Origin: Lentzea tibetensis
GTDB taxonomy: Bacteria > Actinomycetota > Actinomycetes > Mycobacteriales > Pseudonocardiaceae
Reading direction: 5' to 3'
NCBI RefSeq assembly: GCF_007845675.1
Contig: NZ_VOBR01000029.1
Location: 1-64,000 of the forward strand
Length of the DNA stretch: 64,000 bases
Position numbers and translations under genes: made by a program. Shown piece after piece: positions 20,247-30,310 of this stretch; the stretch's first letter is position 1; every line of letters starts with the position of its first letter. The notes beneath the pieces were generated by a model. It ran no database searches and had not been told where the DNA came from. It saw nothing but the letters and a program-made list of their open reading frames with translations.

Positions 20247-23207
20247 CTACGGGCGGGCCCTCAAGGAATTCTGTGAAACGGCCAAAGGCCGCTGTTCGGC
20301 CGCTTCGCGACTCCCCAGCCGGGCGAACACCGAGTGCGCCTCGGCCCACGCCGCGTCCGAATCGTCGGCCTGCCCGAGCGCACCCTGCGCGGCTGACAGG
20401 GTGCCGAGCGACCGCGCCCGCCACAGCGGCAGGGACAGCGCGTCCCACCACCGCAGCGACAGCTCCAGGTAGCGGCACGCCTCGGAAGCGTTGTCCCTGG
20501 CCAGTTCCAGCTCGCCGAGCGTGCGCAGCACCAGCGCCTGCCCGAACCCGTCCTGCATCTCGTGGCACGTGGTCAGCGCCTGCTGCAGCACCTCGTGCAC
20601 CTCGTCGCCGCGGCCCTGCCGGAGGACGGCCTTCGCGAGCGACTGCGCCGCGTACGCCGCCATCAACCGATCGCCGACGTCGGTCAGCGCGCCCACCGCG
20701 CGCACGGCCAGCGCCTCCGCGACGTCCAGCGCACCCGCCGCCCGGTGCGCGATCGACTGCGAGCGTTCGACGAGCGCGACGCCGTGCCCGTCGTCCAGCG
20801 ACTGGTACGACGTCCGCGCCTGCTCGAGCGCGGCCAGCGCGTCCGGCAGGCGGCCGAGCTCGGTGAGCGTCATGCCCCTGATGTGCGACGCCCGCGCCAG
20901 CATCCGCGTGTCCGTCACGCGCGGCAGCACCTGGTCCAGCAGCTCGAGCGCGCCCGTCAGATCGCCGCTCTCCTTGAGCACGCCGCTGAGCATCAGCCGC
21001 ACCAGCGTGATCTGGGCGTCGTCGCCGACCGACTCGTAGGCCTCGACGGCCTGCCGGTAGTAGTCGGTGGCCTCGTCGAGCCGGTCCTGCTCGCTGCGCA
21101 ACCAGCCGAGCCCGGCGAGCAGAAGTCCTTGCCCGGACCGGTCACCGGCCTTCTCGGCCGCCGCGAGCGCGGCGGAGTGCGTGCGCCACCAGAGGCTGAA
21201 CCTGTTGTCCACCGCGAACGAAGACGAGCACAGCGCCGCCGCGAGCCGCGCGCTCACGTCGACCAGGCCGAGCTGACTGACCCGTTCGACCGCGTGCACC
21301 AGCGACGACTGCTGGGCCTCGAACCACGCCAGCGGGTCCGGGATCTCCTCGTCGGCGACTTGGCCGCTCGGCGCAGGCCGCAACAGCCGGACCGGCGTGC
21401 CGCCCGAGGCCTTCTCGATCAGCAGCAGCCACCGCTCGGCGACGCGGGACGCCGCCGCCAGCAGGTCGGTGCCCGGCTCCTCGGCCTCCGCGCGTTCCCA
21501 CGCGAACACGGCGGTGAGGTCGTGCATCCGGAACCGCCCGCCGCCCAGCGGGTCCAGCAGCTGCGCGCGCACCAGGTCGTCGACGACGTCCTCGGCGTCG
21601 ACGGCAGGCAGCTCGAGCAGCACGCCGGCCTGCCAGCACTCGAACTCGCCGCCACCGAACCACCCGAGCCTGCGCAAGCCTTTGCGCGCCAACGGCTCCA
21701 GGTACCCGTAGCTCAGCGCGAGGCTGCCGCGCACCTCGAGGTCGCCGATCGCCAGCTCGTTCAGCACCCGGTGCTGGGCGCGCAGCCGTTCGGCGAGCCG
21801 GGCGAGCGGCCAGTCCGGGCGCGCCGCCAGCCGGGCGCCCGCGATCCGCACCGCCAGCGGCAGGTGGCCGCACAGCCGCACGATCTCCTTCGCGCACTGG
21901 GGATCCGACTGAGCGCGTGCCCCGCCGACCAGGCGTTCCAGCAGCGTGAGCGACTCGGTCTCGTCGAGCACCTGGAGCTCGACGTGCTCCGCGCCTTCCA
22001 GAGCGGTCAGCCGCACCCGGCTGGTGATCACGCCCGCGCACCGCGCCGAGCCCGGCAGCAGCGGCCGCACCTGACGTTCGTCGATCGCGTCGTCCAGCAC
22101 CACGAGCACCCGGCGCTCCGCCAGCAGCGTCCGGTAGAGCTGGACCCGTTCGTCCGGCGACTCGGGCATCGCCGCGTCCGGCACGCCCAGCGCGCGCAGG
22201 AACCGCACGAGCACGTCCGCCGGGTCGACCGGGTGCTCCTGGGCGCCGCGCAGCGACGCGTGCAGCTGGCCGTCCGGGTAGTGCTCGCGGAGCCGGTGCG
22301 CGGCGTGCACGGCCAGGGTGCTCTTGCCCGCCCCCGGCTGGCCGGAGATCGCGACCAGCGGGACCGCGTTGGCGGCCGTGCGGGTCGCGTGAGCGCACAG
22401 GACGGACAGCTCGGGGGCGCGGCCGGTGAAGTCCGCGATGTCGGGCGGGAGCTGGGCCGGGGTGATCACGGCCGGTTCCGGTTCGCGCTCCGGTTCGCCC
22501 GCCAGCACCCGCTGGTGCGCCCGCCGCAGGTCCGGGCCGGGATCGATGCCCAGCTCGTCGGCCAGCAGCCTGCGCCCCTCCTGGAAGCAGGTCAACGCGT
22601 CCGCCTGCCGCCCCAGCGCCGCGAACGCGAGCATCAGCTGGGCGCGCAACCGTTCGCGCAGCGGGTGTTCCGCCACCAGCGCCACCAGCTCGGCGACCGG
22701 TGGCACGTCCGGGCAGGCGTCCAGCTGGTCCTCGAGCACCGCGAGCCGCAGGTCGCACAACCGCGCCCGCTCCTCCTCCGCCCACTCACCGGCCGCACCG
22801 CCGAGCGGGGTGCCGCCGCGCCACAGCGCGAGCGCCGAGCCGAGCGCCTGCGCCGCCGCGACCCGCCTGCCCGCGCGGAGCGCCTGCCCGCCCTCGGCGA
22901 CCCGGCGGTGGAACTCCGCCACGTCGACCTGCTCGGCGGGCACGTCCAGGACGTACCCGCCGCCCCGGCGGATGATCACGTCCGAGGTGACGGCCTTGCG
23001 CAGCGCGGAGACGTAGGTGTGGACGGTCGCGCGGGCGTTCTTGGGCGGTCGCGAGCCCCACAGCGCCTCGACGATCCGGTCCAGCGGCACGACCTCGCCG
23101 GCGGACGACGCGAGCAGCGCGAGCAGTGTCGCGGGCTTGGGCCCGCCGAGCGGTCTCGGCCCGTTGCCGTCCCGCGCCTCGACCGGTCCGAGTATCCGAA
23201 ACTCCAC
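20247..23207 (-). CDS. AfsR/SARP-family regulator with NB-ARC and TPR domains
   Basis: A 986-residue transcriptional activator of the AfsR type. Domains in order: OmpR-like winged helix (about 15-95, VEALWGSRPPKNARATVHTY), bacterial transcriptional activation domain (about 100-245, ELGIDPGPDLRRAHQRVL), STAND/NB-ARC ATPase (about 265-560) with Walker A GQPGAGKSTLA and Walker B RVLVVLDDA, then TPR-like helical repeats (about 600-970). Such proteins switch on antibiotic clusters or global secondary metabolism. It is divergent from the cyclase-like/PfkB gene, its most likely target or partner. GTG start after a G-rich ribosome site. Confidence 0.93.
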   Translation of the reverse strand: MEFRILGPVEARDGNGPRPLGGPKPATLLALLASSAGEVVPLDRIVEALWGSRPPKNARATVHTYVSALRKAVTSDVIIRRGGGYVLDVPAEQVDVAEFHRRVAEGGQALRAGRRVAAAQALGSALALWRGGTPLGGAAGEWAEEERARLCDLRLAVLEDQLDACPDVPPVAELVALVAEHPLRERLRAQLMLAFAALGRQADALTCFQEGRRLLADELGIDPGPDLRRAHQRVLAGEPEREPEPAVITPAQLPPDIADFTGRAPELSVLCAHATRTAANAVPLVAISGQPGAGKSTLAVHAAHRLREHYPDGQLHASLRGAQEHPVDPADVLVRFLRALGVPDAAMPESPDERVQLYRTLLAERRVLVVLDDAIDERQVRPLLPGSARCAGVITSRVRLTALEGAEHVELQVLDETESLTLLERLVGGARAQSDPQCAKEIVRLCGHLPLAVRIAGARLAARPDWPLARLAERLRAQHRVLNELAIGDLEVRGSLALSYGYLEPLARKGLRRLGWFGGGEFECWQAGVLLELPAVDAEDVVDDLVRAQLLDPLGGGRFRMHDLTAVFAWERAEAEEPGTDLLAAASRVAERWLLLIEKASGGTPVRLLRPAPSGQVADEEIPDPLAWFEAQQSSLVHAVERVSQLGLVDVSARLAAALCSSSFAVDNRFSLWWRTHSAALAAAEKAGDRSGQGLLLAGLGWLRSEQDRLDEATDYYRQAVEAYESVGDDAQITLVRLMLSGVLKESGDLTGALELLDQVLPRVTDTRMLARASHIRGMTLTELGRLPDALAALEQARTSYQSLDDGHGVALVERSQSIAHRAAGALDVAEALAVRAVGALTDVGDRLMAAYAAQSLAKAVLRQGRGDEVHEVLQQALTTCHEMQDGFGQALVLRTLGELELARDNASEACRYLELSLRWWDALSLPLWRARSLGTLSAAQGALGQADDSDAAWAEAHSVFARLGSREAAEQRPLAVSQNSLRARP

Positions 23208-23344
23208 GCCCCCGCCCCCCAGAACTGTGCGCGGTGCCCAGGCTATGCCACACCACTGACATTTCGGACGGCCAATGCGACGAACGGAGATCGGACTGCG
23301 TCATTGGGGTGCACGCACCCGTGCGAGTAGGGGAGGTGGGCGAC

Positions 23345-25042
23345 ATGGGCTGGTACGAACCGGTGCACCGGGCGATGGTGGTGGTCGACGTGGAGGGGTT
23401 CGGTGATCCGTCCCGGACCAACGCGCACCAGCTCGTGATCCGCGAGGCGATGTACGAGGCGTTGGAGCAGGCGTTCGCCGAGGCAGGCGTCTCCTGGGCC
23501 GAGTGCCGCAGCGAGGACCGGGGCGACGGCGCGCTGATCCTCGTCCCGCCGGACGTGCCGAAGACGCGGCTCTCCGACCAGCTCCCCGGACGGTTGGCGG
23601 TGGCGCTGCGCAGGCACAACGCCGCCTGCTCGCCCGAGGCGCGGATCCGGCTGCGGGTCGCGTTGCACGCGGGCGAGGTCCACCACGACCCGAACGGCGT
23701 CACGGGCGAGGCGCTGAACTTCGGGTTCCGGCTGCTCGACGCGCCCGTGCTGCGCTCGGTGCTCAAGTCGTGCGACGACGTGTTCGCGCTGATCATGTCC
23801 GAGTGGTTCTACCGCGAGGTCGTGCGGCACGACCCGGCCACCGAGCCCGGCCGCTACCGCCAGGTGCAGGTCGCGGTGAAGGAGACCGACACGACCGCGT
23901 GGATCCGGCTGCCGGACGAGCTGTCCGCGGTGTTCTTCGAGAACGTCGACGTCGCCGGCGAGCTGCACCTGCGGCTGGCCGCGACGTGGCGGCGCCAGCT
24001 CGACGTGCTGACCGTGACCGCGCACAACATGGACCACATCTTCCAGGTCGACCAGATCGCGGCCGACCACGAGTCCGCGGTGCGGGCCCCCACCCGGCAC
24101 CCCGGCGGTTCCGGCGCGAACACCGTGTCCGCGCTGGCCCAGCTCGGGCTGCGGACGGCCGCCACGGGCGCGGTCGCGGGAGACGCCGACGGCCACCTGC
24201 TCGTCCAGGCGCTGCAGGCGGTCGGCGCCGACACGTCGATGATCGTCGTGGTGCCGGCAGGCGAGGCACCCACCGGACGCACGCAGATCTTCACCGACCG
24301 CGACGGCAGGAGCCTCAGCTACGTCGAGCCCGGCGTCAACGAGCTCTACGCGTCCGAGCTGCGCGCCGACGGCCGGTACCCACTCGCGATGGCGGCGCTG
24401 CGGAACACCCGGCTGCTGCACCTCACGTCGTTCACCGGCGCCGCCGAGCGCCAGCTGCAGGAGGACATGGTCGACGCGCTCGACGCGGACACCGTCCTGT
24501 CCGTCACGCCGGGTGCGCTGTACGCGCGGCTGGGCGCCGACCGGCTCGGCCGGATCCTGGGCCGCACCAACCTGTTGTTCGTCTACGAGAAGCAGCTCGA
24601 CCAGCTGCTCGCCAACTCGTCGGCCGCGCGGCAGACGCGGGAGGACGCGTCGCTGACCGAGAAGCTGGAGACGCTCTTCGCGTGGAAGCGGCGCCGGGGC
24701 TACACCGAGCCGCTGGTCGTCGTGGTCAAACGGCCCGAGGGTTATCTCGGGCTCGGGTCGGGGCGCGACGCGCTGGAGGAGTTCATCCGCGCCGACGACT
24801 GCCACACGCACGGGCAGCGGCTCGACCGCACCGGGGTCGGTGACGCGCTCGCCGCGGGGGTGCTGCTCGGGCTGTTCCATCAGCGGCCGCTCAACGAGTG
24901 CGCGGACATCGCGTTCATGATGGCCACCTCGGAGTCCGGCGCACTGGGTGCGCGCACTCATCTCCCGACGCTCGACCAGCTGCGCGTCCGCTGGGCCTGG
25001 CTGGACACGGCGCTGTCCCCCCCGCCGCCCCGCCGGGGTTGG
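23345..25042 (+). CDS. Cyclase-homology domain fused to PfkB-family kinase; stop codon missing
   Basis: Residues about 10-200 resemble a class III nucleotidyl cyclase homology domain (MVVVDVEGFG, EDRGDGALILVP, LRVALHAGEVHHDPNGVTG, ALNFGFRLLDA) with no clear second catalytic Asp, so it is probably regulatory. Residues about 215-555 form a PfkB/ribokinase-like kinase: GGSGANTVSALAQLG near the start, and the catalytic Asp in TGVGDALAAGVLLGL. The ATG has a GGGGAGG site. No stop codon follows: the frame stays open through a terminator hairpin to 27151, antisense to glpD. I end it at the Trp codon 25040-25042, which one substitution would turn into a stop. Confidence 0.75.
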
Positions 25043-25051
25043 GCGGGGGGG
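25017..25051 (+). terminator. Very GC-rich terminator hairpin read through by the upstream frame
   Basis: CCCCCCCGCC (25017-25026) pairs perfectly with GGCGGGGGGG (25042-25051), and an inner CCCC-GCC-GGGG hairpin fills the loop. It lies between the convergent PfkB-fusion and glpD genes and probably serves both. The long C and G runs are prone to sequencing or replication slippage. Confidence 0.7.
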
Positions 25052-25099
25052 GCCGGGGTCCCCGTTCTCGGGTTTGGTCACCGCGGCCACCACGTCACT

Positions 25100-26614
25100 T
25101 CAGGAGGCGAGCAGCAGGGAGGTGCGCTCGCGGACGTCCGGGGTGTCCAGGCCGCGCACGGTCACCGTGGTGCGCCTGCGCAGCACGTCGTCCACTTCGG
25201 ACGCCCACTCGTTGCGCCGCGCGTGCACGACCTGCGCCCAGATGTCCGGGCCGTCGGGGTGCACCCGCTCCAGCAGCGCGGGGTTCTCCAGCCCCAGCGC
25301 CACGACCTCGTGCGACGTCGTGCCGTAGTGGGTCGCCAGGTGGCGCACCACGTCGGCGGGCAGGTCGTCCCACGCGGTGCCGAGCACCTCGCCGATCGAC
25401 TCCGGCGTGGCCGCGCCGGGCAGCGCGACGCCGTCCAGCGGGCCGTTCGTGGCCCGGCCCAGCTCGGAGTTCACGCGGGCGAGCACGGTGGCGCCGATCT
25501 TGCGGAACGTCGTCCACTTGCCGCCCGCGACGCTGATCATGCCGCCGGAGCCCGCGGTGATCACGGTCTCGCGCTTGGCGTGCGAGGTGTCACCGGGACC
25601 ACCGGGCAGCACGCGCAGTCCGGCGAACGAGTACGCCAGGTCCGCGCGGTCCAGGCCGGACACCGCGGTGCCCGCCTCGGACAGGATCTGGTTGACGTCG
25701 GCGTCCGTCGCGGAGACGGCCGCCGGGTCGCCCACGTACTCCTCGTCGGTGGTGCCCAGCAGCAGCTGGCCCTCCCACGGGATCGCGAACGACACGCGCA
25801 CGTCGTCCACCGGGATCGTCAGCGCCGCCTGCCACGGTGCCTTCGTGCGCATCACCAGGTGCGCGCCCTTGGACAGCCGGATGCTCGGGTCCGCGGCCTG
25901 GTTCTCCATGCGCCGCAGCACGTCCAGCCACGGGCCGGTCGCGTTGACGACGACGGAGGCGTCCACGCCGAACTCGCCCTGCGCGTCGCGCAGGTCGACA
26001 CCCGTGACGCGGGAACCGGTCTTGCGCAGGCCCACCACCGAGATGTGGTTCAGCAGCACCGCGCCGGACTCGGCGGCGGCGCGCGCGGCGGTGATCGCCA
26101 CGCGGCTGTCGTTCATCTGGTGGTCGTAGTACATGGCCGCGCCGCGCAGGCCGCCGGAACGCAGCTGCGGCACCATCTCCAGCGTCCGGCGCGCCGACAG
26201 CACCTTGCCCATGCCGTCGCCGAAGCCGGACAGCGCGGAGTACAGCGTGACGCCCGCGCCGAGGACGAACCGCGAGTGCGGCCCGCCCTTGTACACCGGC
26301 ACCAGGAACGGCAGCGGCCGCACCAGGTGCGGCGCGAGGTGGTCACCCAGCGCGCGCCGCTCCACGTGGTTCTCGCGAACCATGGGCACGGCGGACGGCC
26401 CCATCGCGAGATAGCGCAGACCGCCGTGCACGAGCTTCGACGACGCGCTCGAAGTGGCGCTCGCGAAGTCACCGCTCTCGACCATGGCGACGCGCAACCC
26501 GGACCGCGCAGCGGCCCAGGTCGTCGCGATGCCGAGGATGCCGCCGCCGATCACGACCACGTCGAAGCGGCCGTGCTGCAGAGCTTCCCTTGCGAGAGAG
26601 CGTTGGTCACTCAT
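25100..26614 (-). CDS. glpD: FAD-dependent glycerol-3-phosphate dehydrogenase
   Basis: A 504-residue flavoprotein that oxidises sn-glycerol 3-phosphate to dihydroxyacetone phosphate and passes electrons to the quinone pool at the membrane. The N-terminal Rossmann motif is [32 protein letters not shown] is the family signature; the C-terminal DAO_C domain begins near residue 390. The ATG at 26614 is chosen because GAGG lies six bases upstream; it overlaps the glpK stop by 8 bp. It is the last gene of the glpF-glpK-glpD operon. Confidence 0.95.
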   Translation of the reverse strand: MSDQRSLAREALQHGRFDVVVIGGGILGIATTWAAARSGLRVAMVESGDFASATSSASSKLVHGGLRYLAMGPSAVPMVRENHVERRALGDHLAPHLVRPLPFLVPVYKGGPHSRFVLGAGVTLYSALSGFGDGMGKVLSARRTLEMVPQLRSGGLRGAAMYYDHQMNDSRVAITAARAAAESGAVLLNHISVVGLRKTGSRVTGVDLRDAQGEFGVDASVVVNATGPWLDVLRRMENQAADPSIRLSKGAHLVMRTKAPWQAALTIPVDDVRVSFAIPWEGQLLLGTTDEEYVGDPAAVSATDADVNQILSEAGTAVSGLDRADLAYSFAGLRVLPGGPGDTSHAKRETVITAGSGGMISVAGGKWTTFRKIGATVLARVNSELGRATNGPLDGVALPGAATPESIGEVLGTAWDDLPADVVRHLATHYGTTSHEVVALGLENPALLERVHPDGPDIWAQVVHARRNEWASEVDDVLRRRTTVTVRGLDTPDVRERTSLLLAS

Positions 26615-28097
26615 CATCGTCCTCGTCAATCCAGTCGACGGTCCGAGCGACCGCCTTCTTCCACTTCCGGTAGCCCTTGTCGCGTGCCTTCGGCTCCATC
26701 GTGGGCAACCATTCAGCTGCTTTGTGCCAGTTTTCGCGCAGGGACTCCGTGTCCGACCAGTAGCCGACCGCGAGCCCGGCGGCGTAGGCGGCGCCGAGGC
26801 AGGTCGTCTCGGCGACGATCGGCCGGACGACGGGGGCGTCGAGCACGTCTGCCAGGAACTGCATCAGCAGGTTGTTCGCCGTCATGCCGCCGTCGACCTT
26901 CAACGTCGTCAGGTCCACACCGGAGTCGGCGTTCATCGCGTCCACGACCTCACGGGTCTGCCACGCCGAGGCCTCCAGCACCGCGCGGGCGAGGTGACCC
27001 TTGTCGATGTAGCCGGTCAGGCCGGCGATCACGCCACGCGCGTCGCTGCGCCAGTGCGGCGCGAACAACCCGGAGAACGCGGGCACGAAGTACGCGCCTC
27101 CGTTGTCTTCAACCGTGCGCGCGAGGGTTTCGATCTCGGCGGCGGAGGTGATCAGTCCCACCTTGTCGCGGAACCACTGCACGAGCGCGCCGGTCACCGC
27201 GATCGCGCCCTCCAGCGCGTACGACGCCGGCTGGTCACCGATCTTGTAGCCGACCGTGGTGAGCAGGCCGTGCTGCGAGTGCACCGGCTTCTGCCCGGTG
27301 TTGACCAGCAGGAAGGAACCGGTGCCGTAGGTGCACTTGCCCTCGCCGGCTGAGAAGCAGGTCTGGCCGAACAGGGCGGCCTGCTGGTCGCCCAGCGCGG
27401 ACGCCACCGGCACGCCTTCGAGGGTGCCGGTCGCCGTGCCGTACACCTCGGCGGACGAGCGGATCTCCGGCAGCATCGCCTTCGGCACGCCGATCGCGTC
27501 GACCAGCTCGTCGTCCCAGTCGAGCGTCTCGAGGTTCATCAGCATGGTGCGGCTGGCGTTCGTCACGTCCGTGACGTGGCGGCCGGTCAGCTTCCAGATG
27601 AGCCAGGTGTCCATGGTGCCGAACAGGACCTCGCCGCGCTCGCCGCGCTCACGCAGGCCGTCGACGTGGTCGAGCAGCCAGCGCAGCTTCGGGCCGGAGA
27701 AGTAGGTCGCGAGCGGCAGGCCGCACTTGTCGCGGAACCGGTCCTGGTCGCCGAGCTCGCGGACGAGCGCGTCGGTGCGGGTGTCCTGCCAGACGATCGC
27801 GTGGTGGACGGGAACGCCCGTTTCCTTGTCCCACACCACGGTGGTCTCGCGCTGGTTGGTGATGCCGACCGCGGCGAGATCGTGCACGTTGAGCGACGCC
27901 TTCTGCAGCGCGCCGTGCACCACGTCCAGGACGTTCGCCCAGATCTCCTCGGCGTCGTGCTCGACCCAGCCCGGCTTCGGGAAGATCTGGCGGTGCTCCT
28001 TCTGCGCGACGGAGACGATGTTCCCGCCGTGGTCGAACACGATGCAGCGCGACGAGGTGGTGCCCTGGTCGATTGCGGCGACGAATGTGTTGGTCAC
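26607..28097 (-). CDS. glpK: Glycerol kinase
   Basis: A 496-residue ATP-dependent kinase producing glycerol 3-phosphate. The N-terminal FGGY fold opens with [17 protein letters not shown] (phosphate-binding loop), followed by [15 protein letters not shown]. The second signature is [17 protein letters not shown], and [13 protein letters not shown] is the adenosine-binding part. GTG start with GGAG five to six bases upstream. It lies 11 bp after glpF and overlaps glpD. Control is expected from the IclR regulator upstream of glpF. Confidence 0.97.
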   Translation of the reverse strand: MTNTFVAAIDQGTTSSRCIVFDHGGNIVSVAQKEHRQIFPKPGWVEHDAEEIWANVLDVVHGALQKASLNVHDLAAVGITNQRETTVVWDKETGVPVHHAIVWQDTRTDALVRELGDQDRFRDKCGLPLATYFSGPKLRWLLDHVDGLRERGERGEVLFGTMDTWLIWKLTGRHVTDVTNASRTMLMNLETLDWDDELVDAIGVPKAMLPEIRSSAEVYGTATGTLEGVPVASALGDQQAALFGQTCFSAGEGKCTYGTGSFLLVNTGQKPVHSQHGLLTTVGYKIGDQPASYALEGAIAVTGALVQWFRDKVGLITSAAEIETLARTVEDNGGAYFVPAFSGLFAPHWRSDARGVIAGLTGYIDKGHLARAVLEASAWQTREVVDAMNADSGVDLTTLKVDGGMTANNLLMQFLADVLDAPVVRPIVAETTCLGAAYAAGLAVGYWSDTESLRENWHKAAEWLPTMEPKARDKGYRKWKKAVARTVDWIDEDDDE

Positions 28098-28108
28098 TGG
28101 GAGGCTCC

Positions 28109-28819
28109 TCAGAAGACGGCGATGTCGACCAGACCGGCCAATGCTCCACCGAGCAGCGGGCCGACCACGGGAATCCAGGCGTAACCCCAGTCCGATCCAC
28201 CCTTTCCGGGGATCGGCAGGAGAGCGTGCGCGACGCGCGGACCGAGGTCGCGCGCCGGGTTGATGGCGTAGCCGGTCGGCCCGCCGAGTGACATGCCGAT
28301 GCCGACCACCAGGAACGCGACGACCAGCACGCCGGTGCCGCTGACCGCGAGCCCCTTGGTCTGGCCGGTGGCGAGGATGACGAACACCAGCACGAACGTC
28401 GCGATGATCTCGGTCATCAGGTTCTGCACGGTGTTCCTGATCTCCGGCCCGGTGGAGAAGATGCCGAGCACCTCGCCCTCGTTGGCCTTGAACTGGCCGA
28501 GGTAGGTCAGGTAGCAGAGCACCGCGCCGGCGAACGCGCCGAGCAGCTGGGCGGCGATGTAGACGGGCACGTTCGCCCACTCGCCGCTGTGGACGGCGAG
28601 GCCGATCGTCACCGCCGGGTTCAGGTGGGCGCCGGAGAGCGGGGCGGAGGCGTACGCGCCGGCGAGCACCGCGAAGCCCCAGCCGAACGTGATCACCGCC
28701 CAGCCCGCGTTCTGCGACTTCGACTTCGCGAGCACCACGCCCGCCACGACGCCGTTGCCGAGCAGCAGCAGGATCGCCGTGCCCAGGAACTCACCGATGA
28801 AGATCGAACCAGTGCTCAT
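28109..28819 (-). CDS. glpF: Glycerol facilitator (aquaglyceroporin)
   Basis: A 236-residue channel of the MIP family that lets glycerol diffuse into the cell. Six membrane helices and two half-helices are recognisable. The two NPA boxes are in HLNPAVTIG and [11 protein letters not shown]; the Asp after the second box (NPARD) marks glycerol channels rather than strict water channels. It is first in the operon, and a 17-bp palindrome lies 25 bp before its ATG. Confidence 0.96.
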   Translation of the reverse strand: MSTGSIFIGEFLGTAILLLLGNGVVAGVVLAKSKSQNAGWAVITFGWGFAVLAGAYASAPLSGAHLNPAVTIGLAVHSGEWANVPVYIAAQLLGAFAGAVLCYLTYLGQFKANEGEVLGIFSTGPEIRNTVQNLMTEIIATFVLVFVILATGQTKGLAVSGTGVLVVAFLVVGIGMSLGGPTGYAINPARDLGPRVAHALLPIPGKGGSDWGYAWIPVVGPLLGGALAGLVDIAVF

Positions 28820-28843
28820 TCAAACCGCCCTTGGCCGAATAGC

Positions 28844-28860
28844 GTTCGACATTGTCGAAC
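28844..28860. promoter_or_regulatory. IclR/GylR operator in the glpF promoter
   Basis: GTTCGAC-ATT-GTCGAAC, a perfect 7-bp inverted repeat around three bases. The same arms recur at 29706-29722 before the IclR gene. Confidence 0.75.
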
Positions 28861-28922
28861 GGATCCTGCGTTGGCGGTCATGTGAATGTCAACCTCTCGT
28901 TACGAGCTCGTGGCTACCGGGG

Positions 28923-29684
28923 TCACCAGGGGAGTGCGCCGAGCTCGCGAGATATGGCTCTCGCGGCTTCGCGCACGTACGACACCAGCTGCGACTTGGG
29001 CTTCCGGTCGGCGTCGCAGAGCCGTTCGATCGGCCCGGAGACGCCGATCGCGCCCACGGTGACCATGCGCCGGTCGCGGATCGGGGCCGCGATCGACACC
29101 TCGCCCTCGACCAGCTCCTCGACCTCCGCGGCCCAGCCGAGCTCGCGGACCTCGTCCAGCGCCTTGGTCAGGTCGTCCGGGTCGGTGAGCGTCCTGGGGG
29201 TGAACCGCTGCACCGGGTCGGCGAAGTCGAGGCCGACCGGGTCGGTGGCGAGCAGGACCTTGCCGAGCGCGGTCGCGTGCGCGGGGAGCAGCGCGCCCAC
29301 CTCGAGCACCTGACTGCTGTTGTCCGGGCGGAAGACGTGGTGCACCACCAGGACCTGGCCCTCGTGCAACGTTCCTATCCGGACGCTCTCCATGCTCCGC
29401 GCGGCCAGCGAGTCCGACCAGTTCAACGCCCTGGTGCGCAGCTCGTTGCCGTCGAGGTAGCTGGTGCCGATGTGGAACAGCGCCGCGCCGAGCCGGTACG
29501 GGCCGCCGTCCTCGGACTGCTCGACGAACCCCACCAGCTGCAGGGTCCGGAGGATGCCGTGGACCGTGCCCTTCGGCAGCTCGAGCGCCCTGGCGAGCTC
29601 GCCGACGCTCATCCTGCGCGCGCCGCTCGAGAGCAGGCGCAGTATCGCGGCCGCACGCTCGATGGACTGGATGGGTCCGGGCAC
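28923..29684 (-). CDS. IclR-family glycerol operon regulator (GylR-like)
   Basis: A 253-residue regulator with an N-terminal winged helix (about 5-65; SVGELARALELPKGTVHGIL) and a C-terminal GAF-like IclR effector domain (about 75-250; ALGKVLLATDP, GWAAEVEELVEGEVSIAAPI). It sits directly upstream of, and parallel to, glpF-glpK-glpD, the arrangement of gylR-gylCAB in Streptomyces, so it most likely represses glycerol uptake and use. Two identical-arm operators, before glpF and before itself, indicate autoregulation. GTG start. Confidence 0.92.
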   Translation of the reverse strand: MPGPIQSIERAAAILRLLSSGARRMSVGELARALELPKGTVHGILRTLQLVGFVEQSEDGGPYRLGAALFHIGTSYLDGNELRTRALNWSDSLAARSMESVRIGTLHEGQVLVVHHVFRPDNSSQVLEVGALLPAHATALGKVLLATDPVGLDFADPVQRFTPRTLTDPDDLTKALDEVRELGWAAEVEELVEGEVSIAAPIRDRRMVTVGAIGVSGPIERLCDADRKPKSQLVSYVREAARAISRELGALPW

Positions 29685-29705
29685 GCGATCACTCTAGGCC
29701 CAAAC

Positions 29706-29722
29706 GTTCGACTATGTCGAAC
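29706..29722. promoter_or_regulatory. IclR/GylR operator before the regulator gene
   Basis: GTTCGAC-TAT-GTCGAAC has the same 7-bp arms as the glpF operator (28844-28860), differing only in the three central bases. It lies 22 bp upstream of the regulator's GTG. Confidence 0.75.
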
Positions 29723-29764
29723 ACCCCCTGGGGTGAGTTCGCGCGTCCCCCGATGCGGTGAAGC

Positions 29765-30193
29765 GTGTCCCGCTTCGCGCCGGTCGCCGCTCACGTGGAC
29801 ATGTGCCCCGTGTTCAGGCGACTGGCCGAGTGCCCGCGACCCGTCGGCGTCCCGTCCATCCCCGGTCCGCGCCGCGGCGCGCAGGCGGAGGAGACCACAC
29901 CGCCGCTCGACGCGCGCACGCTCGTCCTGCTCGTGCTCGAGGTGCTGGACGGCCGAAGACCGCTGGCGCACCTCGCCGAGCTGACCGCGAACCACGGTCT
30001 GATGTGCCGGTTGCGCGTCGCCCGCCAGGTTCGCACGACGAGCCTGGTCGGCTTCCGCGTGTGCCACCCGGCCCGGCACGCCGCCGAGATCTCCGCGACC
30101 GTGCGTCGTGGTCGCCGGGTGCTGGCGGTGGCGGCTCGCGCGGACTGGCGGGCCGGCCGGTGGTGGCTGTCCGACTTCGTGGTGCTCAGCTGA
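29765..30193 (+). CDS. Rv3235-like small actinobacterial protein
   Basis: A 142-residue basic protein. After a disordered Pro/Arg-rich N-terminus, the C-terminal ~95 residues (LLVLEVLDGRRPLAHLAE, VGFRVCHPARHAAEIS, VRRGRRVLAVAARADW, GRWWLSDFVVL) match the layout of the actinobacterial Rv3235 family, usually encoded near secA. No function is established. GTG start is tentative. Its last codons form part of a diverged direct repeat with the end of the convergent gene. Confidence 0.6.
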   Translation: MSRFAPVAAHVDMCPVFRRLAECPRPVGVPSIPGPRRGAQAEETTPPLDARTLVLLVLEVLDGRRPLAHLAELTANHGLMCRLRVARQVRTTSLVGFRVCHPARHAAEISATVRRGRRVLAVAARADWRAGRWWLSDFVVLS

Positions 30194-30310
30194 GCGTTCG
30201 TGTCCAGATCTGTCCGGCGGCCGTCAGGTCTAACGGGTCCGGTCCGGCGACTGTGCGTCGTGCTCAGCTGAGGGCTCGGGCCCAGCTCTGCCCGACGACC
30301 TTCAGCCCGA
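30182..30310. repeat. Diverged direct repeat of a gene 3' end
   Basis: About 51 bp at 30182-30232 align without gaps to 30260-30310 at roughly 39 positions, both beginning GTGCTCAGCTGAG. The second copy includes the last codons of the MarR-GNAT gene; the first spans the end of the Rv3235-like gene and noncoding DNA. The whole intergenic gap is therefore mostly a copy of the neighbour's tail. Confidence 0.55.

Noticed and set aside
20562-23330. A ~920-codon plus-strand frame opposite the SARP regulator
   Set aside because: The minus strand has clear HTH, BTAD, NB-ARC and TPR features; the plus-strand product is Arg/His/Gln-rich without motifs.
25042-27151. C-terminal extension of the PfkB fusion through glpD
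   Set aside because: The extension is composition-biased and fully antisense to a well-supported flavoenzyme; I treat it as read-through of a lost stop rather than real coding.
28844-28860. GTTCGAC-N3-GTCGAAC read as a LexA box
   Set aside because: SOS boxes have CGAAC-N4-GTTCG, the opposite arm order; the duplication next to IclR and glpF fits a GylR-type operator better.
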